64,000 bases of DNA from Tubulanus polymorphus. Lineage: Eukaryota; Nemertea; Palaeonemertea; Tubulaniformes; Tubulanidae. Both the position numbers and the translations under genes were made by a program. Of the stretch, positions 50,649-62,660 are shown in pieces. The notes under the pieces are model-generated. The model was not told the DNA's origin and made no database searches. It saw only the letters and a program-made list of their open reading frames with translations. How positions within the stretch are numbered: position 1 is the stretch's first letter; each line of letters begins with the position of its first letter. The stretch spans positions 10,108,501 through 10,172,500 of the forward strand of contig NC_134035.1 of assembly GCF_964204645.1 (NCBI RefSeq), read 5' to 3'.

Positions 50649-53218
50649 TGCACACATATGGACAAATACTATAATAGTCGCTTCGGTATCATCGTATAAT
50701 GACACGGTGCTTTGAGATAAAACCCAATCAGCTAAATTGATCTGTAGAGTGGGGAAGACGAACGACGACGTATGAGAACGCTGAATGAAAAAAAGGTATT
50801 GAGGAGGTATCGGGTTCAGAAAGGTCGCTATGCTACGATGTCGATGTCATTACTCGATGGATTTGAAGACAAGCAGCTGCTCCTCCTGGGCGTAAAGATC
50901 GGATGTTCTGGATAAGTCAGGAGCTCAGTAAAACCGTTCAAACTGAAAGTGACGACTCCTTTAAAGCCCACCATCGAAGACAGAAATTCCTTCGAAACCA
51001 GCTCGGATTTTTCCGTGTTATAAGACGAAATTCCCAGAGTGAATCAGAGAAATTTCTAGGTTTAAAATTTAGCAATTGATTCATTCTCTATGAATCAGGT
51101 AATGAAGTTATTTCTCTCTTGTCAAATTCCGTGATTTTTTTCAAGATTTTTCTGATTCCCTGAGTTTTCCAGGCTTTCCAGATACGTGGCCGCTCTGATC
51201 TTACCGACCCAGCTAATTGGGCTAACCACCCTTGCCACTGCTCGGAGAAGGTATAGGATTTGAACGAAAATATCTAAGGATTTACGTAACGACTACGACA
51301 GTGCCTTTGAAGCGCGGCGCTAGCTTCGATGGCGTTCTCTTCCGAAGAAAAATAACAAGTACTAGCACGCACACATATACACATTTGACCATTAATCTTC
51401 AGTGTCACTGTAGTAGCGTTCGTACCGAGCTGCAGAGTTGTTTGTTACCTGTACTGATGTCAATTACGAACAACATCAGTGAAATCAGGCAGTAATAAAT
51501 CAAGCAAACACACGATGCAGGCAATTTGTTCATTCATTTTTTCATCCATTCATCGAATCATCGGAATATGATGATTTTTAAAAAAAGATTTCACTCATAT
51601 ATGAATATTTCAACGATGATAATGAATTTCGTCGCCCGTTCACGTCGAGTAAACATTGCGGGTGTTTTTTTTGTTCGTTTTAATTTTCAAATTTCAATAT
51701 AACGAAGACCTCATTACTCTCTCGTAACGGATGAACTAATTTCCATGTCACTACTCTTTTCTAGTAACAATGACGGATTGTTGGAATATATCGTAACCAT
51801 CGGCGCTAATACGGTCCGCGTTCAATGTAGGTTATTTAGCACATTTTTAAATCAAGTCCATTCCAATTCAGAACTGACCAAGTGTTCACACTACCAAATT
51901 CGAAATTGCTCCGTTCCGTTTTAGAATAGACGACTGAACGACGCGAAGGATTGATCCAGGTCCGTTCTAAATTTAGGAACCGACGATTCCGTACGCCGGA
52001 ATAGAAACTATGTTCTCATTTCCTGTCAATCAGCGTTGCGTCTAGCCGGACCAGCGTTAACAGCAAACTTAAAAACTCGTATATGAAGGCGCGGCATTGA
52101 TTCGGTCTGTTTTAAATCGGTCCGTACCAGGTACGGGCAATGTCAGAATGGTCTTTCTAGCGAACACTGGTATTAATAAAAATTCGATGTTTAGCGATAA
52201 TATCCTCTAATACAAACTTTGTCGTATAAGTTGTTAATAACCGAGTCTGATACACTGTTTGTAAGTTATCCAATTAGCACATGCAACACCGTCATCATAA
52301 CTAGACACGAAAAATCAGAGCATGCAAGCTACAGTCTGTTCAACACCATCAACAACGATGGACGAAAATACAGGTTCACAATACGCGGTACTAATAACAA
52401 ACAGTAACACACACACACGCACATAAAAACCTGACATCACGGTTTCGCGCGCCCCGAACCCGGACGAAACGAGTTGCGCATTGTTTTGCGCTAGTGGAAC
52501 AAGACGCCGTCAGTTTTTCTGTTTGTAATTGCCTCGCATGTCGTCGGCGCGCGTGATTCCGTAATATGTTTTCGATAATCAAACGTCGCGCCGCCGCGTT
52601 TCGAAAACGACGAACCCCCGCAGATTACGATGACGTGATTAAAAGCATGATCCGGTTTTTTTTTCTTGTAATATTCGTATAAAAAATGTCAGGTGTCAAA
52701 AATGTTTGCTTTCGTGGGGGGGGGGGGGGGGGGGAATAAAACGTGATCCCCGGTCTAATGGCGTTATCTTACAGGTATCTGAACGCGCATAGTGCTTTTA
52801 AAGGGCCGGATCTAGGGTCTGATTCAGGAAGGGGTGCACCCCCAAAATCAGGCATATCATAATCATCAAAAGGGCAACCTATCATCGGCATTATTACCTC
52901 GTTTTTTGAAATACTGAGAAAAAACTTATGAATTTAAACTTTTCCAGTTTCAGTTTAATATTTTAGGGCAACTTGACTCTTTTACTGTGCACCCCCTACA
53001 CCCTCCCCTTGTATCTGCCCATGTTTTACGGCCTTATCATATCATATCTTTTTTGTCTATTTTTGCCCAAATGCAGACTCAAAACGGTGACTATTTTTTG
53101 ACTACATTAGAGGAGAAAATAAGCTAGAATTCAATATTTGTTTCTAAAAACTAGTCATGGTTTCGACCGACAAAGTGGCACCTGTAATGATCATGAAAAG
53201 TGACAGTGAAATTACGCG
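50646..53218. other. Non-coding DNA with repeat fragments
   Basis: Contains TTCCCTGAGTTTTCCAGG and ACGTGGCCGCTCTGA at about 51155..51197 (right half of the GGCCACTT family), GTTCACACTACC with GTCCGTTCTAAATTTAGG at about 51850..51985, and a 19-G homopolymer at 52716..52734. An imperfect inverted-repeat element is listed separately at 52802..53022. No gene is seen. Confidence 0.4.
52802..53022. mobile_element. Imperfect inverted-repeat element, GGGGTGCAC family
   Basis: The left end has GGGCCGGATCTAGGGTCTG followed by GGGGTGCACCCCC; the right end has GTGCACCCCCTACACC followed by CTGCCC, imperfectly inverted. Related sequence occurs at 56696..56932 and, as a half copy, at about 56141..56226. 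The interior is non-coding. Confidence 0.45.
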
Positions 53219-53290
53219 CACTAACCGGGGATCAAACCCGGGTCTCGTACATAGAAGGCAAGCGTGCTAACCAGTAGACCGGTAGACCTA
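53219..53290 (-). repeat. tRNA-derived SINE-like head (or tRNA pseudogene)
   Basis: On the minus strand CTACTGGTTAGCACGC resembles a tRNA D-arm/A box, and GACCCGGGTTTGATCCCCGG resembles a T-arm with a B box (one mismatch to GGTTCRANNCC), at tRNA-like spacing. The anticodon stem does not pair well, so this is not a functional tRNA gene. A SINE head is the simplest reading. Confidence 0.6.
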
Positions 53291-53336
53291 GTCCACTTGG
53301 TCAGTGGTTATGCAGCATGTCCTATATGCGTAAACA

Positions 53337-53598
53337 CCCCTTCAAATAAATGACGAAATCCCACACTTTGAATTTAAAATTATACGATCAAATTTATTAT
53401 TATGAAACCACAACGTTTCGGCTGTTGAATAACAGCCATCATTCCACCTGATGATGGCTGTTAGTCAACAGCCGAACGAAACGTTTCAGAATAATAAATT
53501 TGATCGTTTAATTTTAAATTCGAGGTGTGGGATTTCTGCATTTATCAACAGTATATACACAAATTATAGTGTTTATTCGACAACTAACCCCTTCAAAT
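53337..53598. mobile_element. Near-palindromic insertion bracketed by an 11-bp direct repeat
   Basis: 53355..53536 is a palindrome with arms of about 85 bp: GAAATCCCACAC, TGATCG/CGATCA, AATAATAAATTT, CGTTTCGGCTGTTG and their complements. CCCCTTCAAAT occurs at 53337..53347 and again at 53588..53598, which looks like a target-site duplication. Each arm has a GATGATGGCTGTT...AACAGCCGAAACG-type hairpin. The right arm carries a 4-bp insertion (GCCGAACGAAAC). Confidence 0.6.
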
Positions 53599-55428
53599 CT
53601 AAGGCCATGTTATTTCCAATATGCCATTCTATTACTACAATCAAGACCTTAGTCGCAATACTTTGTAATAACGGCTATGTTACTATAGATTCATAGATAT
53701 GTATCGGCAGCTTTTTAAAAAGCTTTGTTCCGCGGTTTGATGAATATTTCCATCTGTTATCGGAGTTAACTGCAGTTTTATACGTACGCAACGACGCACA
53801 CGGGCGACCTATCAATAATTGGAATTATTGAATAACAAACGCAGGTTCATAAAAAAAGATTAAAAGCTGGCATGAGTATAGCACATCTGTTCGGTATTTC
53901 GAAACGTACACTGACTACAAAGGTAAGTGTGTGCCCGGGGCTTCGAATAATGTCGCTCAAATGTCTCTCAAAAACTGGTCTCAATACTAAGCAATCTGTC
54001 ACTTTAAACACGGCGTTAAGACGATGCCGATTTCGTTCGGATTTCATTAGGAATTTCTAATAATTAGACGATGCGAAAGTTCAGGCTTTTTACGAGACTT
54101 ACGGAAATCCGTCTGCAATTTTTGAGTGTCTTTGAATCCATTTCTTTGTTTGGAATAAGAGTGTCTACTGTGTAGGCTCTAGAATCGCTATAAGATGCCT
54201 TATTTTAAGCATCGGTGGCCGCTTGAGTCCTTTCAGAGGTGCCATTTTTGTCCGAATCCTGAATTCAGTTCATACAACGTTTTAAAGGGCCTAGACACTT
54301 CATTTTCTTAGGCTACAACTCAGGGACTCAAGATTCTTCAACAGCGATGATGAGGAAATCAGAAGTGAGCAAGGCTCCAATGACATAAGGCTACTTCAAA
54401 AATATGGCAGTAGTATGTATCGATGGCTTATTCTGAAGAATGTCCCAAACGAATAAGGCCGATTGCGTTTCTAAGACTGTAACTCAACTGAAGAAAAAAT
54501 CCACGATTACGAATGAAACTAAAAACGAAGATAGTAGCGATGTTTCAATTCTGTGACTCATTCACAACAACTTGTAGACATCGCGTCAACATTTCGTCGT
54601 TCTCTCAGTTTTTCATCATATTTCAACGCTACCAACCTCCGGAAAGCGCTATCAACAACAAATCGAATCCTTTTTAGTAGCATTTCATTGAAATATGAAC
54701 GAAAATGTTCAAATAAATCAGTAATCGACGGTAAGACCCTCAGTAACATCTTCTCTAGACGGCTATCAAATCAAATCAGTATTTCTTGTTACAGAATATA
54801 GTAATAAATACTGAAATCAGGAACAGCAAGCAGCTATGTTGATGAATACGAATAAAAACCCACAATAGATTTGTAGAAAAGTTTATTTCCTAACGGTTTC
54901 CAGGTTAAAATTAAACCTCATCAACAGAGGAACAAAAAATGAATATCATATATCAGTTCACTACAGTCAGCTATGTTGATAATTGTAGTAGTTTTCACAG
55001 TGTTGTAATTGTGGGTTGTTTCTATACCCCCAGCCCGGTGTTCGATACACCGATAATCTTTTTCTGCCGGCAAAAAACGATTATATCGTCGTGAGCGCTA
55101 GGTGTTGTCATGTGACTCATTGAACGAACGGGCAGTCACAGTACCCGGGGTAGCGGCGGTATCATACCACTCGCTCGCGCGCGCTCGCCGTATCGTAAAG
55201 CAAAGAGTAGTAATACGTATATTAAATCATATATCACCGCTCGGCGCGGAGAGAGAGAGAGAACGAATGAAGAATGAATGTTTGCGATATATCATTTATC
55301 GCCTGTCGTCGTATATTGTCATTCGCTAATGCAATCTCGCTCGGCAGTTCAAGACGAACTCAAACATAGTGAGAGGCCACTAGTCATATTAGTATAGGAT
55401 ATTAAAGCCCTAATACATACATACAATG
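53599..55428. other. Non-coding DNA
   Basis: No supported gene. It contains the third copy of the dispersed repeat (54640..54830). A GAGA run and a CG-rich patch occur at about 55160..55265 (the run lies inside this stretch). A 66-codon frame and its opposite at 53847..54060 show no domain. Confidence 0.4.
54640..54830. repeat. Dispersed repeat, copy 3 of 3
   Basis: Aligns with 36826..37000 and 37065..37260. Plus-strand peptide words KYERKCSN, VIDGKTLSNIF match those of copy 2. On the minus strand LFEHFRSYFNE and MLLKR match the corresponding reverse reading of the other copies, so the original coding strand, if any, is uncertain. Confidence 0.65.
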
Positions 55429-55711
55429 ATGAGGAAAACGCTGGTGGAAATGTTAACCCGACACTCACCAGATGGCGCCGCAAAGCGTTCGGTCATTAGT
55501 ATTGAAAATCAGTTCATTTTCGATCAAATTTGAACTTAACTTTTCCAAATCTGAATATCAACAAACGAGTCATCGAATGGATGATAGGTTCAATTTGTCC
55601 ATCTTAAGGAGAATGCTGGTGAAAACATTAAACCCCGGTCAACCGGCACTCACCAGATGGCGTCACACTGGGTCATTCATAGTGAAAATCATCAAACAAG
55701 TCGTCGAATAA
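55429..55711. repeat. Diverged tandem pair with a CACCAGATGGCG core
   Basis: 55429..55550 and 55612..55710 share, in order, a (G)CTGGTG(G)AAA motif, AACC, CACTCACCAGATGGCG, GGTCATT and GAAAATCA. The cores are at 55465..55477 and 55650..55662. Each differs from the CTCF consensus CCASYAGRKGGCR only at the first base. Confidence 0.6.
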
Positions 55712-57341
55712 ATATATGAAGCGCTTTCTAAAACGGTGTATGGTGTAGCTTTTCAATGAAAATTCTTATGAGAAAAGATGACTCGAATTTAATTGAAATG
55801 TAGAAGGAATTGAAGCGCGGTAACCCAGTGCCACTCTAAGAGAACCCGGTGGAATCCTCGCTTGCCACAGTAGCACCGCAGCATTGCCAGTACCCCATTC
55901 TGCTACGAATTATCAAAACCATCCCGGTGAAAATCAACGTTACTGATGTAACCCGTAGCTATCGCGATTACACACGCTTAATCGCCAGTCATTGTCAACA
56001 CCCGAGACCTACCCTTCGCCCCATTCATAAATATACTGGGCTACTACGTTTACAAAATAAAACACAGTGGCTGATACAAAGAAGGGGTTAGAGGGTTCGA
56101 ACCCTCATTTTCTGACCATGTGCCCTTTTGAAAATCCGCAGGCCCTCACCGGGGCTCACACCACTGGTAAAAAGTGCCCTTTTCATATAAGGTGACCCCC
56201 ATTCTGCCAGCCTAGATCCACCTCTGAAACAGACAATTAAAATATTGCCTAAAGAGAAGTGTTCCTAACTCAGTTTTGAGAGTAATTGAATCGGTGCTGC
56301 ATCTAATTCTAAGAGGTTAAGCATCATTGCATAGGATGAAGCAGAGGCACGGTGACCATAAAATTGAGCGTTAAATGAGAAAATAGAATTCAGTGAAATC
56401 AAATTTGTAGATCGTTAAGGACCTGGCAATAGGAATAAGGGATGATGATGCACCTATTTCTCTCTTACTAGTAAGACAAAACTGGAAACATTTAGAGAGA
56501 TACGGAAACCCGCCTACTGCAGAGAGGGATGGCTACGAATTGGATACCTCTGTCGGAACCTTTGGATACATATGAAAACCGAAACAATCCAACTGACAAT
56601 ACAGTAAATATCTTATTACACAGCGCTGCCTACTTATGAATATGCTGTAAGTAACAAGTTTGATTTTTTTTGCGGAGCATCTCAACAGAATAGCAGGGGC
56701 GGATCCAAGGCGAGGCTGCACACCCCCATTCCCTTACATTTCACGGAAAAATGAAAAATATAAAACCATTACCTAAAAAAGTTTGATTCATAAGCTAGTC
56801 CTCTGTATATCCACAAATCAGTTAATGGTTAATGGTGAGCTTTTTTTCAGGGGTGCCCTTTTAATTATATGTGCCCTATTTTAGAGATGCACCCCTCCCT
56901 GTATTAGACCCTAGATCCCTCCCTGAACAGTTGGCAGCTCTGATTTCGCAACCATTCTATACACCTACGAATTCTGGAAATATAACATCTAAATACAGTC
57001 CTCGAAATTTCAAAGCGCATTCGTAATAAAATATCTCTACCATCCCAATCCATATTTTTATGTTACCCGACCGACTGATTCCGAGCGAGCCGTTCCCTTT
57101 GTAGAGAGACGTATACCATCATACGCGCGAAACACCGATATTTCTTGTCTTGAACGTAACTGGGCGCATACAGTTGAAAACCGGCATACCGCAATTAAGT
57201 TAAAAATAAACAATATTGCTTCCGACATTTCCATAAAGTGGTTTGTGATGTTGATTGATCAATTTCCCTTCAGCCACGTCGTCATGGACTGCATTATAAA
57301 CCCGCGAGCTATTGTACATATTTTTTACCCCAGCTGCCCAT
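55712..57341. other. Non-coding DNA with a MITE-like element
   Basis: A T-arm-like palindrome (GAGGGTTCGAACCCTC, about 56090) has no paired A box. No gene is supported; an 80-codon frame at 55849..56091 has no recognisable feature. The element at 56696..56932 is listed separately. Confidence 0.4.
56696..56932. mobile_element. Second member of the GGGGTGCAC inverted-repeat family
   Basis: The left end GGGGCGGATCCAAGGC and the right end CCCTAGATCCCTCCCTG are imperfect inverted repeats, with TGCCCTTTTAATT and GCACCCCTCCC internally. Related to 52802..53022 in inverted orientation. Confidence 0.45.
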
Positions 57342-57495
57342 ACATATATCATATCATTTATCATACCGGGCTAAAAATACACACACACACACACACACAC
57401 ACATATATCATATCATATATCATACTGGGCTAAAAATACACACACACACACATATATCATATCATATATCAAACCGGGCTAAAAATACATATATC
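57342..57495. repeat. Three-unit minisatellite with (CA)n
   Basis: Three units of CATATATCATATCATNTATC, then AMNCYGGGCTAAAAATACA. The first two are followed by (CA)n tracts of decreasing length; the third has lost the CA tract. Confidence 0.85.
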
Positions 57496-57812
57496 TTTAT
57501 AATTCATTATTCATGCTACATTAAACCGATGAGCGCCACTTGAAAAATGCTTTTAGGCATAAATCCATCTCTTCGCGTATTGACAACTCGGATAAATATT
57601 AATTTTTCTTCCATCGTCGAATGTTTCATTACAGCAGATCGAAGATCGTATATATCCGACGACGGAATTTCTCGATTCGAAATTCGATTATTCGTCCCGA
57701 AGCTTTTTAGCTCTCCAATTTGAGAAATGGTTTCGATGCAAATTAGGCCGGGATGTTGATTTGATTCGAATTCAAAACGCGTAACTATCTCCAAATGATG
57801 ATTTCAAGATTC

Positions 57813-58076
57813 GAGTGGCCACTTTTATTTGACTCGCTTCCCCCAACTTTTCCCTGAAATACATGCTGTTTTCCCTGACTCGATCCGCTAAGAATCTGAT
57901 CAATTAACACAGTCGAATACGTAAGACATAGATGGAAACTTTTTGATTTTAAGAGTGATCTAACCATCTCAACAGATTTCCCTGATTTCAAGATCGATTA
58001 CAAACTATTCCCTAACTTTTTTTAAGAAATGAAAATTCCCCGACTTTTCCCCGATTTCCAGGTAAGTGGCCGCGCT
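57813..58076. mobile_element. MITE with GAGTGGCCACTT / GTGGCCGCGCTC ends
   Basis: The left end GAGTGGCCACTTTTATTTG and the right end GGTAAGTGGCCGCGCTC are imperfect inverted repeats. The interior repeats TTTCCCTGA / CCCCGACTTTTCCCCG words. It is the fullest copy here of a family with a short member at 42600..42702 and halves at about 41620 and 51180. Confidence 0.6.
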
Positions 58077-58539
58077 CTGTCTGAACTTTTTAACCGTCCG
58101 ATTTCAAAACGGTTCGACACAAATTAGCCAGCACGACATCCTCCGAAAAATGATTTCAAGATGGCCACCGCCGTATTCTCAGCTCGCGCGCGTAGTCGAC
58201 GCATGGATTTATGCGGCGTAGTAAATATTCCCGCAGTCATCGATTGAAGAACAGCGCCGCGCGGATGAGAAGTGCACGTCTTCGTAATGGATTTTGAATA
58301 TGGAATGAAATTTGCGATATCTATTTTAAAGCTCGAGGCAAGAATCGAATGAAATGGCTTCCACGGTCGCGCGAGATGAAGTATTCTCGTCGTAGCAATG
58401 TAGATACGATAAACCAAATTGAACAAGACGTCGTAGATGGAAAATGAAAAATTTCGCGCCGAGTTCTAGAAAAAAGACGAGGATCGATGCGAAGTGATTC
58501 CGCGCTTCGTGATTTTAATGTATGCGCAGTCAACTACAT

Positions 58540-58606
58540 CCTCGCCCGGCGGGGATTCGAACCTGACGGCATCGCTGGACTCAACCACAAAACCCTGCCA
58601 CACTAG
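58540..58606 (-). repeat. Inverted single copy of the tRNA-like 80-bp unit
   Basis: Read on the minus strand it runs CTAGTGTGGCAGGGTTTTG to CAGGTTCGAATCCCCGCC and matches the plus-strand tandem units at 58741..59044. It forms a large inverted repeat with them around 58607..58740. Confidence 0.8.
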
Positions 58607-58740
58607 AATAGGTACGCTTAGATAAATCAGAAATCCCATTTTAAATTAGCCTGGGCTTTTTTGCAGTTATAGTTTATCTGTAAAATTTGCCTCAGCAATT
58701 ATACAACAAGCAATCTGATTGGTGCCACCTGCGCACCTGG

Positions 58741-59044
58741 TCTAGTGTAACAGGGTTTTGTGCCTTGACTGAGTGAAGTGATGCCATCAGGTTTGAATCC
58801 CTGCCAGGGAAGGGGGTTGGTCTAGTGTAGCAGGGTTTTGCGCCTTGGCTGAGTGTAGCAATGTTATCAGGTTCGAATCCCTGCCAGGGAAGGGGGTTGG
58901 TCTAGTGTAGCAGGGTTTTGCGCCTTGGCTGAGTGTAGCAATGTTATCAGGTTCGATCCCTGCCAGGGAAGGGGGTTGGTCTAGTGTAGCAGGGTTTTGT
59001 GCCTTGACTGAGTGTAGTGATGTCATCAGGTTCTGCCTGGAAAG
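58741..59044 (+). repeat. tRNA-like 80-bp unit, four tandem copies
   Basis: Units start at 58741, 58821, 58901 and 58980 (80, 80 and 79 bp; the last is truncated). Each has GGTCTAGTGTAGCAGG, similar to the A-box region of tRNA-Glu, and GGTTCGAATCCCTGCCAGGG, similar to its T-arm and 3' acceptor end. The distance between the boxes is about 9 nt longer than in tRNA-Glu and no cloverleaf forms, so these are tRNA-derived repeats and not tRNA genes. Confidence 0.75.
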
Positions 59045-62000
59045 GGAATAGGGCGGGAGGATGGGTCACCTACTAAGAGACATTATCAAGCATTTGATAA
59101 ACGGTACTTTCACGAATTGAGGTTTTCTAAGTTGTTCTTTAAGCTTGAAGTTCATTTCTGATGTTTCAAGTCGATAGTCAAATTCGAACCAGGAACGCGT
59201 CAGTTCCGAGTTGCAATTTGACTCATATGTAATGATTACAACTGTGGAAATGGATCCTAGCGATTAATTATCCTGTAAAATACTACAGGCTAAGACCATC
59301 ACTTCGAAGGGATACCCTAGTCAGGTAGATTCATGATTGACTTGACAAGCAAAAATAGATTGCCTTATTTTCAGGACTACAGTGACGGCTTATTGTTAGT
59401 GTTTCATGTGTTAAAGCTCAGATTAGAGCCAGGTTGAGGAAATTTCAGGACTGAACTACAATGACGTAACCTTTGCATCTACTAGAGCTTGTACTAGAGC
59501 CTGGCATTGAGCATATTACAGAACTAGAATAAAGGCTTGATCGTATTGTAACCACTTTCATTCAATACAATTACTTCTTTTAGTCAGGTTGGATACGCGG
59601 GAATTGCGTAAACGAATAAATGACGTGGATTTGTAAAATTCCAAGGTATCCTCCCCCGTACCTGAAGAGTAGTACCGGGTCGCTTGTAAAACCCTGTTCC
59701 GCGGGGCCCGCGATTGAAATTTAATTCACAACTTTTGTTTCATGCAAATTAATCAGTTATTGGTAAGTATGCAAATTAACAGTTGATTAGCATTTACGTG
59801 ATCAAAAGTGAACGAAATCTAATCAACAAAAACATCGCACACAACTCCCTGTATTAGTTAGTGTATAATGCTAATGAGCAGGGATGTATTAACACAGTTT
59901 CGTGTTACCTGAAGGCCAGCAGCCACTTTCAAATACCATCCTTGTAATATAGTAGTAGTAGTAACCCCTTGTATCAATTGTTTTAGTTATTACGTTATGT
60001 ATATAGTTAAGAGTATAGCTTTCTTTGTTTTTTTATGAGCTTGTTGCGCTTGTATATAAACACATACTATTTTGTTGTATCGTTTTTGCTCTTTTTTTCC
60101 CATTTATTGTAAATGTAGTTTAATCACTGTATGTGAAATACTGCAACTGCATACATTTAATGTACTATGATTTTGTTCACTTCAGTCACAATCATTGTAT
60201 GATTTTGGTTTAGCGGCTGAGTGGTTTTTCACCGTCTTTCACTGGTCTCATCAATCCAGGGTTAACTCACGGCGGCGGATCAAGCGCTCGAAGAATCTCA
60301 GGTGACTTATTGTAACATCGTATACTTATATCACATTCACAAGCTACGTCTGATAAGATACTATAATCCGTACTGCCTAAATAAATCCCCGCGTAATACG
60401 ACTAGTTGTAGACAACGTCAAAAGGCAAAACAAAGTGTCGGATTGTAAGGCTAAATTTTTACCAATTGGTGACTGAAGATCATCAGCGGGGGCCCGAGGA
60501 ACCCGACCGAATAGAACTTTTTAGATATCTATTGATGACACAAGTTCACAAAAGTTGTATTATCTGAACTGCAGATAGCAATCATGGGACAGATCTCTCT
60601 ATAGCCGCGATCACCCGGGCCAAATTATTTGGCCCGGAATAGCTGTTCACAAGGGTGCTAAATGGGCCCGAGCCTGTTTGGCACGACCAAAAACGTCGGA
60701 CCAGGCCTGAGCCAAATTTTAGCACATGACAAATGATTGCGCTTCAATTGAACGCGCCCTCTAATTAGGCACGGGCCAAATTGGGCTCAAGCCTGATCCG
60801 TGCCAATTTGACCCGTGTGTTCGTGGCTTATTAAGGCAGGCATGGGTGGGCCTTCATTCCCAGACCCAACCGACTGACGCTGCAGACACCCGCCAGTCGA
60901 CCTTCACGGGCGCCAAATATCGACTTTTACGCAACATCTTTCACGATCCGTACAGTAAGTTCGTCAATTATCTTCGCATTTTCATCCATAATAACAACAA
61001 AAGCTTTAGCCCAGTCTCGTCTATCGGCATGTGAAGTTAATATCAATTTTTTCCCATCGATACAATCGTCATTCGCGTCGTCGTCGTCTTTTGCAGTTAT
61101 CATCAACGCTCCGATTTTCTTTCTCTCCTTCAATCTGTGCGAGCGTAAAAAGTATCGTAGTCATCTTTATCGCGCCGGAGACACAAGAACCGTCTCGCAA
61201 AAGACAATATTTCATTCATAAGACCAACAAAGGGATCAAGCGTACTAACTAATACCGTACAGCATGCTAGCGAGCTCACACGCGCGGGGTAAGATGAGCT
61301 GCCGGTTTTTTCCCTCCTCATTTTCGCGAACGCCGCGTTGCGGATGGATGGAATTTTCCAGCGCAGCCAATCAATCGCTTTAGACCGTATCGTACGTGTG
61401 TGTGTTTGTACGTCGCAGCGCTTGATTTTTTTTCTTCGTTTTCGTTTTTTTCGTACGAATATCGTAGTCGCAATCCTGGCGTCGTGTCTCAGCTCTCATC
61501 GACAGTGAATGAATTACACAAACGTCGATCGCGACGATGAAGACGACGTACATTTCTTTTGAAGATAATGGATTGTATCTTAAAAGATGTAACGCGAGAA
61601 GACAAAGAGGCAGTTGAATGGCTGCTGCTACTACTGCTGCTGCTGCTGCTACCGAGTGTTCAGATAGATGTGGTGGAATAAAAAGAAAACTACTATAGTA
61701 TTCAGGAATAGTACATAAAGTTCTCGTTTGTGTCCAAATTAATCTTAATTTCATTTCTCAAAGAGAAATCTTATGGTCAGTGGCGTCGGTCAAGGCTTTG
61801 ATTCAGGGTAAAATAGCCAAATTCTGACGTCAAATTCAAGTTAAAGACGTAACGCTTCGGATTCAGTCTAGAGACCATGGATAGTCGTTTCTTTTAATTT
61901 AAATTTTTGATAAATAAAGATCGTTCTCAATCTTTTAAATTTTGAAAAAGTAAATTAATTGATCCACTGCCACTCTGAGCCTGATCTTGCCTCTATAGAG

Positions 62001-62660
62001 TTATTGTACATGACGTCATAGTTCGATTTCCAATCAGGGCTGGAGACTTGACACAAATAACAATTAATGATAATCTGCGAATTTACAGATTTTGAGGTTC
62101 CGTAAATCACTTATTGTATTCTACTACGAATACGGAGTAGTCGTGTTGAAAGAGCACGTTACTCTCCAGACCCTAAAGAAGAACAGTAAGAGAAAAATCA
62201 ACACGAAATTTTAAAATTCTGAGACCACGTTTGGACTTCGTGCCGCCAATGGAAAACTGGGTCCTGATGAACTTTTTGAACGAAAATTGCGTTCAATTTC
62301 GCTGATTTTGAACTTGGTCTCGAATCGTGAACCGTTTAAAAAGGTCTTTCAACAGCAGCAGCAGCAGCATCGTATCGTGTCATCGGGGATAGAAAAGAAA
62401 CACGACGACGACGCATTGCTCGAATATCTCGCTACTCGGTGTTTCTTTCTTTCTTTCTCTTCTTTCTCTCGTGAGTCAATTGAAAAAGATGAATGAACGA
62501 TGAACGAAGCGAGTAGATTAATGCCGCACTGATAACACCGATCATTTGAAATCTGACATTTAATATTTCTTCCAGTCATTGCCGTATATGTATCATCAAA
62601 AGATGAAAAAAGAGCACATGCGGTGTGATTGTGCGTGGAGAGGAAATTACTCAATGAGGC
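59045..62660. other. Non-coding DNA with possible regulatory patches
   Basis: Two ATGCAAAT octamers lie 27 bp apart (59742, 59769), each followed by TAA. A donor-like CTCAG|GTGACT follows a GC-richer patch at about 60260..60308. CpG-rich patches with CGTCGTCGTC runs occur at about 61060..61350, and short CTG/CAG runs at about 61624..61650 and 62350..62366. The inverted-repeat element at 60602..60830 is listed separately. No domain-bearing frame is seen on either strand. Confidence 0.35.
60602..60830. mobile_element. Inverted-repeat element, CCGCGATCACCCGGGCC family
   Basis: The left end TAGCCGCGATCACCCGGGCC and the reverse of the right end (TAAGCCACGAACACACGGGT) are inverted repeats that continue through CAAATT. 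The interior is full of GGGCC / GGCAC / CCAAATT words in both orientations. Non-coding. Confidence 0.55.

Noticed and set aside
56085-56105. tRNA T-arm-like GAGGGTTCGAACCCTC
   Set aside because: No A box or acceptor stem at tRNA spacing on either strand; a simple palindrome.
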